From assembly GCA_902470925.1 (NCBI GenBank), contig CABRIF010000047.1, positions 1 to 17,379 on the forward strand: 17,379 bases of DNA, read 5' to 3'. Below, in pieces: positions 1 through 5,525 of the stretch; positions within the stretch are counted from its first letter, which is position 1; every line of letters begins with the position of its first letter. The translations under genes and the position numbers were made by a program. The stretch is from an uncultured Collinsella sp. Its GTDB lineage: Bacteria; Actinomycetota; Coriobacteriia; Coriobacteriales; Coriobacteriaceae. Below the pieces are notes generated by a model. The model searched no databases. It had not been told where the DNA came from and saw nothing but the letters and a program-made list of their open reading frames with translations.

Positions 1-46
1 AGATTCCTCTACGTCTCGTGGGCTCGGAGATGTGTATAAGAGACAG
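1..46 (+). other. Nextera P7-side sequencing adapter (artefact)
   Basis: Not biological. Positions 1-4 are the end of the P7 primer, 5-12 (TCCTCTAC) match the reverse complement of i7 index N712, 13-27 are the read-2 adapter, and 28-46 are the 19-bp Tn5 mosaic end AGATGTGTATAAGAGACAG. Genomic sequence begins at about 47. Any reading frame crossing this block is spurious. Confidence 0.98.
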
Positions 47-56
47 GGCAATGGAG

Positions 57-128
57 TACGATTAGCCCAGCGTTCGCATCCGCGCAACGCATGCGTTGCC
101 CGCAAGGGCACAGAAAGAAAGGTTCAGC
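57..128 (+). promoter_or_regulatory. Leader of the cold-shock gene with two overlapping hairpins
   Basis: A possible -10 element, TACGAT, lies at 57-62; its -35 would fall at or beyond the adapter junction, so the promoter cannot be judged. Downstream, 84-99 is a perfect 16-bp palindrome that can fold as GCAACG-CATG-CGTTGC. Positions 97-110 can instead form a 5-bp stem closed by a GCAA (GNRA-type) tetraloop. The two share bases 97-99 and cannot both form. The purine-rich AAAGAAAGG just before the start (about 114-122) is the likely ribosome binding site. A temperature-sensitive role is inference by analogy with cspA leaders. Confidence 0.35.
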
Positions 129-356
129 ATGGCAACCGGTACGCTCAAGAAATCGTTCTTCCGCGAAAAGGGCTTCGGCTTCATCACCCCCGATGACGCG
201 CCCGAGAACAGCCGATCCGACGTGTTCGTGCACTTCAGCGCCATCCAGATGGACGGCTTCAAGTCGCTCGACGAGGGTGACCGCGTGGAGTACGAGGTGG
301 GTCCCGGCAAGAAGCCGGGCGAGACCCAGGCCATCAACGTGCGCAAGATCGGCTAG
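129..356 (+). CDS. csp: Cold-shock domain protein (CspA family)
   Basis: A 75-residue single OB-fold nucleic-acid-binding protein, the usual length for the family. Both RNA-binding motifs are clear: RNP1 as KGFGFI near residues 14-19 and RNP2 as VFVHFSAI around residues 33-40. Proteins of this family bind single-stranded RNA and DNA in the cytoplasm and act as RNA chaperones, often on transcription or during cold adaptation. I chose the ATG at 129 because MATGTLKK begins the domain and a purine-rich AAAGG sits 6 nt upstream; the upstream in-frame ATG at 96 would add 11 residues outside the family profile. It is the only plus-strand gene, is single, and is followed by a hairpin terminator. The sequence does not show whether this copy is cold-induced or constitutive. 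Confidence 0.95.
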   Translation: MATGTLKKSFFREKGFGFITPDDAPENSRSDVFVHFSAIQMDGFKSLDEGDRVEYEVGPGKKPGETQAINVRKIG

Positions 357-375
357 CATTCGCTCCGATATACGC

Positions 376-403
376 AAAGGCGCCCCGTTGAGGGCGCCTT
401 TTT
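376..403 (+). terminator. Rho-independent terminator, probably bidirectional
   Basis: GGCGCCC (379-385) pairs perfectly with GGGCGCC (392-398) across a 6-nt loop, extended by AAA/TTT pairing, and is followed by five T residues on the plus strand (399-403). It lies 20 bp after the cold-shock gene. On the minus strand the stem is followed by TTTGC, so it may also stop leftward transcription arriving from folD. Confidence 0.88.
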
Positions 404-533
404 CATGCCGGTCGAGCGCGAGGGCGAGCCACGCGCGGCGCAGCGAACCGAAGCGGGACCGACGGCGCGGGCAGCCGCGCGACCGAAACGCATCAACAGT
501 CCGTTGACGGACGGCGCCTGTAACGCTCGGCGC
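404..533. other. Intergenic spacer between convergent csp and folD
   Basis: I see no gene here. Reading out of folD on the minus strand, a small hairpin (GTCCG at 499-503 with CGGAC at 508-512, loop TTGA) lies about 20 bp past the folD stop and is followed by TGTTG. It is a weak terminator candidate at best. The stronger stop for both directions is the hairpin at 376-403. Confidence 0.5.
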
Positions 534-1394
534 TTACAGCAAACCGTGCTGGAGCTTCGCCGCCATGACGACGTTGCTCATGAGCATCGCGCGCGTCATC
601 GGCCCCACGCCGCCCGGAACCGGCGTGATCGCACCCGCCACGAGCTCGGCAGACGCGAAGTCGACATCGCCGCAGAGCTTGCCGTCCTCGTCGCGGTCCA
701 TCCCCACGTCGATAACGGTGGCACCCGGGCGCAACCAGGGGCCCTTGATCATCTTGGCGGTGCCGCAGGCCGCCACCAGGATGTCGGCGCTCTGGCAGAT
801 GCGGGCGAGCTCGCGCGGGTCGGTATGCGAATGCGCCACCGAGATGGTGGCGTTGCGCGCAAGCAACATCAGCGACATCGGCTTGCCCACGATCGAAGAG
901 CGGCCCACGATCACGGCGTTTTTGCCCGCCGGGTCGATCTCGTAGGCATCCAGCATCTCCATGATACCGGCAGGTGTGCAGGGACGCAGACCCGGCAGCC
1001 CGCGCACGAGGCGGCCCAGGTTCAGCGGGTGGAACCCATCCACGTCCTTGGCGGGATCGATGGCGGCCACCACCGCCTCGGCATCCAGATGCGCCGGCAG
1101 CGGCATCTGCACGAGGATGCCCGCCACCGCGGGGTCGGCGTTCAGGCGCCGCACGAGCTCCTCGAGCTCGTCTTGAGCCGTGGAGGCAGGCAGCTTGTAG
1201 TCGAACGAGGGAATCCCGCACTGCTCGCAGTCGCGCAGCTTGGCGCGCACATAGGTTGCCGAGCCCTGGTCGTCGCCCACCAGCACGACTGCCAAACCGC
1301 AGGGGATCCCGCGCTCCGTGAGGGCGCCCACCTCCTCGGCCGCGCGGGCGCGCACGCGTGCCGCCAGCGCCTTTCCATCGATAATCGTCGCCAT
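534..1394 (-). CDS. folD: Bifunctional methylene-THF dehydrogenase / methenyl-THF cyclohydrolase
   Basis: FolD interconverts 5,10-methylene-, 5,10-methenyl- and 10-formyl-tetrahydrofolate, usually with NADP(H). The 286 residues match the family length. Visible landmarks in order: the catalytic YVRAK (Tyr48, Lys52), QMPLP (96-100), KDVDGFH (116-122), CTPAGIMEML (139-148), the Rossmann-type VGRSSIVGKP (163-172), and the family signature PGGVGPMT (260-267). The ATG at 1394 has GAGG 4 nt upstream. It lies 93 bp downstream of fhs on the same strand, and the two form a one-carbon pair: Fhs makes 10-formyl-THF and FolD processes it. No anomaly is seen. Gene identity is secure; cofactor preference cannot be read from sequence here. 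Confidence 0.97.
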   Translation of the reverse strand: MATIIDGKALAARVRARAAEEVGALTERGIPCGLAVVLVGDDQGSATYVRAKLRDCEQCGIPSFDYKLPASTAQDELEELVRRLNADPAVAGILVQMPLPAHLDAEAVVAAIDPAKDVDGFHPLNLGRLVRGLPGLRPCTPAGIMEMLDAYEIDPAGKNAVIVGRSSIVGKPMSLMLLARNATISVAHSHTDPRELARICQSADILVAACGTAKMIKGPWLRPGATVIDVGMDRDEDGKLCGDVDFASAELVAGAITPVPGGVGPMTRAMLMSNVVMAAKLQHGLL

Positions 1395-1420
1395 AGAGCC
1401 TCATTTCTCTCACATATAAC

Positions 1421-1449
1421 GGGGCCGCGAGCGCGTTGCCCGCGACCCC
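1421..1449. repeat. Inverted repeat between fhs and folD
   Basis: GGGGCCGCG (1421-1429) pairs with CGCGACCCC (1441-1449) with one mismatch, leaving an 11-nt loop. There is no T-run on either strand, so it is not a standard terminator. It could be an mRNA stability or attenuation hairpin between fhs and folD, or simply a product of high G+C. Confidence 0.3.
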
Positions 1450-1487
1450 GGGAAGGGCGTCATCCACGCCGAAGGGCGGCGCGAACG

Positions 1488-3155
1488 CTAGAACAGACCG
1501 GTGATGGTGCCGTCATCATCCACATCGATGCCCTCGGCCGCCGGCACCTTGGGAAGGCCCGGCATGGTGAGCACATTGCCGGTGAGTGCCACCACGAAGT
1601 GGGCTCCGGCAGACACCTTCAGCTCGCGCACCGTGATGCGGAAGCCCTCGGGTGCACCGAGCTTGCCCGCCTGGTCGGTGAAGGAGTACTGGGTCTTGGC
1701 GATGCACACCGGCAGGTTGCCGAAGCCGCAGGCGCGCAGCTCGGCGAGCTGGCGCTTGGCCGCGGGCGCGAAGTCCACGCCGTCGGCGCGGTAGACCTTG
1801 GTTGCCACCGCCTCGATCGCGCTGGCGATATCGGCGCCGTCCTCATAGGCGAACGCGAGCTCGTGGGGCTGCTCCACCAGGCGCAGCACCTCGTCGGCAA
1901 GCTCGAGCGCGCCCTCGCCGCCTTTCGCCCATACCTCGGAGAGGCACACGTTCACCCCGAGCTTCTTGCACTCGTCGGCGATCAGCGCAAGCTCGGCGTC
2001 GGTATCGGAGGGGAAGCGGTTGATAGCCACCACGCAGGGCAGGCCGAACACCGTCTGGATGTTGTCCACATGCCGCAGCAGGTTGGGCATGCCGGCGCAC
2101 AGGGCCTCGAGGTTCTCCTCGTTGAGGTCGGTCTTGGCCACACCGCCGTTGTACTTGAGCGCGCGGGCGGTTGCCACCACCACGACCGCGCTTGGGCGCA
2201 CACCCGTCATGCGGCACTTGATGTCGATGAACTTCTCAGCGCCCAGGTCGGCGCCGAAGCCCGCCTCGGTGATCGCGATATCGCCGAAGCGCATGGCCAT
2301 GCGGGTGGCCATGATGGAGTTGCAGCCGTGGGCGATGTTGGCGAACGGCCCGCCGTGCACGAACGCCGGCGTGTGCTCAAGCGTCTGCACCAGATTGGGC
2401 TTGATGGCGTCCTTGAGCAGCGCCGCCATCGCGCCGGCGGCCTTGAGCTGGGCGGCGCGCACGGGCTCGCCGGCATAGGTGTAGCCCACCACGATCTCGC
2501 CCAGGCGGGCTTTAAGGTCGGAGATGGAGGTTGCCAGGCACAGAATCGCCATGACCTCGGAGGCAACCGTGATGTCAAAGCCATCCTCGCGCGGCACGCC
2601 CTGCGCCTTGCCGCCGATGCCGTCGATGACGTGACGCAGCTGCCGGTCGTTCATGTCCACCGCGCGCTTCCAGGTGATGCGCTTCACGTCGATGCCGAGC
2701 TCGTTGCCCTGCTGGATGTGGTTGTCGACCATGGCGGCCAACAGGTTGTTTGCGGCGCCGATCGCGTGGAAGTCGCCGGTGAAGTGGAGGTTGATATCCT
2801 CCATCGGCACCACCTGCGCCCAGCCGCCGCCGGCCGCCCCACCCTTGACGCCGAACACCGGCCCCAGCGAGGGCTCGCGCAGCGCCACCGCGCTCTTCAC
2901 CCCGCGGCGACGCAGGGCGTCGGCCAGTCCGATGGTCGTCGTGGTCTTGCCCTCGCCCGCCGGCGTGGGGTTGACCGCCGTCACGAGCACGAGCTTGGAC
3001 ACGTGCTCGGTGGGTTCGGCGAGCAGCCTGGGGTCGACCTTGGCCTTGTCGTACCCGTACGGGATCAGATACTGCTCATCGACACCGGCCGCGCGCGCGA
3101 CCTCGGCGATGGGAAGCGGTGTGACGGAATGAGCGATTTCGATATCGGTGGGCAT
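1488..3155 (-). CDS. fhs: Formate--tetrahydrofolate ligase
   Basis: Fhs makes 10-formyl-THF from formate, THF and ATP, the formate-entry step of one-carbon metabolism and of the methyl branch of acetogenesis. The 555 residues match the usual length of about 556. The ATP loop reads TPAGEGKTTTTIGL (64-77). Both family signatures are present: EPSLGPVFGVKGGAAGGG (94-111) and VATARALKYNGG (327-338). VDMNDRQLR (167-175) is also typical. The start at 3155 gives MPTDIEIA, with AAAGGA centred about 10 nt upstream; an in-frame extension to 3347 has no family match. Fhs leads a probable fhs-folD unit. No other acetogenesis gene is in the window, so the likeliest roles are purine and formyl-Met supply or formate assimilation. 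Confidence 0.97.
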   Translation of the reverse strand: MPTDIEIAHSVTPLPIAEVARAAGVDEQYLIPYGYDKAKVDPRLLAEPTEHVSKLVLVTAVNPTPAGEGKTTTTIGLADALRRRGVKSAVALREPSLGPVFGVKGGAAGGGWAQVVPMEDINLHFTGDFHAIGAANNLLAAMVDNHIQQGNELGIDVKRITWKRAVDMNDRQLRHVIDGIGGKAQGVPREDGFDITVASEVMAILCLATSISDLKARLGEIVVGYTYAGEPVRAAQLKAAGAMAALLKDAIKPNLVQTLEHTPAFVHGGPFANIAHGCNSIMATRMAMRFGDIAITEAGFGADLGAEKFIDIKCRMTGVRPSAVVVVATARALKYNGGVAKTDLNEENLEALCAGMPNLLRHVDNIQTVFGLPCVVAINRFPSDTDAELALIADECKKLGVNVCLSEVWAKGGEGALELADEVLRLVEQPHELAFAYEDGADIASAIEAVATKVYRADGVDFAPAAKRQLAELRACGFGNLPVCIAKTQYSFTDQAGKLGAPEGFRITVRELKVSAGAHFVVALTGNVLTMPGLPKVPAAEGIDVDDDGTITGLF

Positions 3156-3194
3156 GAACGCATCCTTTCTCACAGGACGAACGACAGCTGCATC

Positions 3195-3200
3195 AGCATA
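3195..3200 (-). promoter_or_regulatory. Possible extended -10 promoter of fhs
   Basis: On the minus strand the 101-bp gap between ruvB and fhs contains TGGTATGCT, an extended -10 (TGn plus TATGCT) 39 bp before the fhs start codon. There is no convincing -35 at 16-18 bp. It would allow fhs-folD to be transcribed separately from the SOS-regulated ruv operon. Confidence 0.3.
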
Positions 3201-3256
3201 CCATGAGCCGATGGGGGCTCCGGCAGCGCGGCGCGGCCGAAGCGAAGCGCGGGCGC

Positions 3257-4321
3257 CTATGCGCTGGCAGGCGGAGCGATGCCTAAGTGCTCGAACGCAG
3301 CGGGGGTGGCCACGCGGCCCTGGGGCGTGCGCACCATCAGCCCGCATTGCAGCAGGTAGGGCTCGTAGACGTCCTCGAGCGTGGAGGCGTCCTCACCGGT
3401 GGCGCTCGCCAAGGTCGACAGTCCCACCGCACGCCCCCGAAACGTCTTGGTGAGCGTTTCCAAGATGCGGATATCCATCCAGTCCAGGCCCAGCTCATCG
3501 ATCTCGAAAAACCGCAGGGCCTCCTGCGCGGTCGCCACATCGATGCGCCCGCCTCCGCGCACCTGCGCGTAGTCGCGCACGCGCTTGAGCAGGCGATTCG
3601 CCAAACGAGGCGTACCGCGGGAGCGCGAAGCGATCTCGCATGCCGAGGCGAGGTCGATCTCCACGCCCAGAATCGAGGCGGACCTGCTCACGATCTCGGC
3701 AAGATCGCTCACCGAGTAGTAGTCGAGGCGAAACGAGATGCCGAAACGGTCGCGCAGCGGGCCGGTCAACATGCCGGAGCGCGTCGTGGCGCCCACCAGC
3801 GTGAAGTGCGGGATGTCCAGGCGGATGGAGCGCGCAGCGGGCCCCTTGCCGATAACGATATCCAGGAAGAAGTCCTCCATCGCCGGGTAGAGGATCTCCT
3901 CCACCTGGCGGTTCAGGCGATGAATCTCGTCGATGAACAGCACGTCACCGGGCTGCAGGTTCGTCAGGATCGCCGCCAGATCTCCCGTGCGGGCGATCGC
4001 CGGGCCGGAGGTCGTCTTGATCTGCGCGCCCATCTCGTTGGCGAGCACCGAGGCCAGCGTGGTTTTGCCCAAACCCGGAGGGCCCGAGAAGATCACGTGG
4101 TCCAGGCATTCGCCACGGGTCTTGGCCGCTTCGATCAGGATGCGCAGGCTCTGCTTGATATGGCCCTGCCCGCAGTAATCAGCCAGGGTCTGCGGGCGCA
4201 GACTGCGCTCCACATCCAGGTCGTCGGAGGTCAGCTCGCCGGTCACGATGCGCTCGGGATGGGATGCCGCCCCCGGCGCGTCCGCCCACAGATCGGCGGC
4301 ATCATCGGCTTCCCACATCAT
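3257..4321 (-). CDS. ruvB: Holliday junction branch-migration ATPase RuvB
   Basis: RuvB is the hexameric AAA+ motor that pumps DNA through the RuvA-held Holliday junction. The 354 residues match the family. Domains in order: Walker A GPPGLGKTT (80-88), Walker B LFIDEIHRL (128-136), sensor 1 GATTR (177-181), an arginine-finger region PLRDRFG (188-194), sensor 2 RGTPRLANRLLKRVRD (235-250), and a C-terminal winged helix (about 280-345). The N-terminal 25 residues are a variable acidic extension. The start overlaps the ruvA stop. The sequence there reads ATGATG with GGAGG 1 nt before the first ATG and 4 nt before the second, so the second ATG (4318) may be the real start, giving 353 residues. Translation is coupled to ruvA. 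Confidence 0.97.
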   Translation of the reverse strand: MMWEADDAADLWADAPGAASHPERIVTGELTSDDLDVERSLRPQTLADYCGQGHIKQSLRILIEAAKTRGECLDHVIFSGPPGLGKTTLASVLANEMGAQIKTTSGPAIARTGDLAAILTNLQPGDVLFIDEIHRLNRQVEEILYPAMEDFFLDIVIGKGPAARSIRLDIPHFTLVGATTRSGMLTGPLRDRFGISFRLDYYSVSDLAEIVSRSASILGVEIDLASACEIASRSRGTPRLANRLLKRVRDYAQVRGGGRIDVATAQEALRFFEIDELGLDWMDIRILETLTKTFRGRAVGLSTLASATGEDASTLEDVYEPYLLQCGLMVRTPQGRVATPAAFEHLGIAPPASA

Positions 4322-4932
4322 GCCTCCATTCCCAATCGCTTCAGAGCGCCGGCCAACAGGTCCTCAACGCGCGCCGCCTCATCGGCCCCGTCGAGCGCCA
4401 CGTCGACCTCGGCGGGCGTGAACCCCATGGACAGCAACGCGGAGCGGGCGTCGTCCAGCGCGCGGGGAGCCGCTGCGGCGGCGCGGGGCGCCAAGGGCAT
4501 CTCGGGCGAGATACCGGCGAGCTCCCGGTCCTTGGCAAATACGCCCTTGAGCTCCAAGATCAGACGCTGGGCGGTTTTCTTGCCCACGCCGGGCACGCGC
4601 GCCATCCCGACCGCGTCCTCGGCCAGCACGAGCGCCACCAGCTGGGCGGCCGTGAAGGTGGACAGCACGGCGAGCGCAAGCTTGGCGCCAACGCCCGAGA
4701 CCGCCACCAGCTTATCGAACAGTGCGCGCTCCTCGGTGGTGGCGAACCCGAACAGCGTCAGGGCGTCCTCGCGCACCTGCAGGCGCGTGAAGAGCCGCAC
4801 CTCGGCGCCGGGGGCGGGCAGCGCGGCGGCGGTGGTACCGGATACACCGAGCTCGAACCCCACGCCCCCCACATCGAGCAGGGCGCGCGAGGCGGTGGCC
4901 TCCAGCAGCGTTCCGTGCAGCAAAGCGATCAT
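4318..4932 (-). CDS. ruvA: Holliday junction DNA-binding protein RuvA
   Basis: RuvA tetramers clamp the four-way junction and load RuvB. The 204 residues match the family. The N-terminal OB domain runs about 1-62. Two helix-hairpin-helix motifs follow: LVAVSGVGAKLALAVLS (75-91) and ARVPGVGKKTAQRLILELKG (111-130). An Ala/Pro-rich linker (about 140-158) leads to the flexible C-terminal RuvB-binding domain (DDARSALLSMGFTPAEVDVAL, 160-180). The start at 4932 lies in an ATGA overlap with the ruvC stop, so translation is probably coupled; only a weak, distant GGAGAAGGG precedes it. The longer in-frame reading up to 5181 runs back into ruvC and is not part of the protein. Confidence 0.97.
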   Translation of the reverse strand: MIALLHGTLLEATASRALLDVGGVGFELGVSGTTAAALPAPGAEVRLFTRLQVREDALTLFGFATTEERALFDKLVAVSGVGAKLALAVLSTFTAAQLVALVLAEDAVGMARVPGVGKKTAQRLILELKGVFAKDRELAGISPEMPLAPRAAAAAPRALDDARSALLSMGFTPAEVDVALDGADEAARVEDLLAGALKRLGMEA

Positions 4933-5453
4933 GCGTAGGGGTTTCCCTTCTCCTGGATATAGGCGCCCGCGGTACGCGCGTAGGTGCGGCGCAGGTTCGC
5001 GTGGCAGATGGCACACGACAGCGCGTCGGCCGCGTGGTCGGGCTTGGGATCGTGATCGAGATGGAGCAGGATACGGGCCATATAGGTCACCTGCTGCTTG
5101 TCGGCAGCCCCCGTACCCACCACCGCCTGCTTGATCTGCATGGGCGTGTACTCCCCCACCTCGACGCCGCACAGCGAGCACGCCACCAGGGCGGCTCCGC
5201 GCGCGTGGGCGGTGGGGATGGCGGAACGCGCGTTGGCGCCGAAGTAGATGCTCTCCACGGCAGCTTCCTGCGGCCGATAGCGCTCCACCACGCCCGTCAG
5301 CTCGTCGGCTATACGGCGCAAGCGGGCAGCCAGGTCGCAGGAGGTATCCGTTTGGATGCAGCCGTAGGCGCGACAGCGAACCTCACCGGCGCGCTCCTCG
5401 ACGATTCCCCAGCCGGTGTTCGCCAGCCCCGGATCGATTCCCAAAATAACCAT
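4929..5453 (-). CDS. ruvC: Holliday junction endonuclease RuvC
   Basis: RuvC is the dimeric nuclease that resolves junctions bound by RuvAB. With the start at 5453 it has 174 residues, normal for the family. The RNase-H-like active site is complete by position: Asp7 in LGIDPG, Glu67 in VESIYFG, His140 and Asp143 in PDHAADAL. The third residue is His rather than the Asp of E. coli, as in the Thermus enzyme. I chose ATG 5453 over ATG 5471 because MVILGIDPG is the family N-terminus and GAGG sits 6 nt upstream, whereas the longer form has no binding site. It is the first gene of ruvC-ruvA-ruvB, directly downstream of a LexA box. Confidence 0.97.
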   Translation of the reverse strand: MVILGIDPGLANTGWGIVEERAGEVRCRAYGCIQTDTSCDLAARLRRIADELTGVVERYRPQEAAVESIYFGANARSAIPTAHARGAALVACSLCGVEVGEYTPMQIKQAVVGTGAADKQQVTYMARILLHLDHDPKPDHAADALSCAICHANLRRTYARTAGAYIQEKGNPYA

Positions 5454-5474
5454 GTGCCCCCTCTCGGCCATAGC

Positions 5475-5490
5475 TCGAACGTCTGTTCTA
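5475..5490 (-). promoter_or_regulatory. LexA (SOS) operator of ruvCAB
   Basis: TCGAAC-GTCT-GTTCTA differs at one base from the actinobacterial palindrome TCGAAC-N4-GTTCGA, and the core GAAC-N4-GTTC (5477-5488) is perfect. It lies 22-37 bp before the ruvC start, directly next to a -10-like TATAGT (minus strand, 5490-5495), where bound repressor would block initiation. Regulation of ruv genes by LexA is well known; the specific site is read from sequence. Confidence 0.85.
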
Positions 5491-5495
5491 CTATA
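5490..5495 (-). promoter_or_regulatory. -10 element of the ruvCAB promoter
   Basis: TATAGT on the minus strand, one mismatch from TATAAT, with transcription starting inside the LexA box about 30 bp before ruvC. The expected -35 position (around 5512-5518) shows no TTGACA-like sequence, so the promoter may be weak or activator-dependent. Confidence 0.5.
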
Positions 5496-5525
5496 CCACG
5501 AGCGGGGGCACTGGGCGCCCTCATT

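Noticed and set aside
9..377. A minus-strand frame ending in VSYTHLRAHET
   Set aside because: Its end is translated from the Nextera adapter and the rest is antisense to the cold-shock gene.
1421..1449. Terminator between fhs and folD
   Set aside because: The stem has a mismatch and no T-run on either strand; the two genes more likely share a transcript.
405..3206. A 933-codon plus-strand open frame opposite folD and fhs
   Set aside because: The complementary strand of two well-supported genes; Arg/His-rich translation with no recognisable motif.
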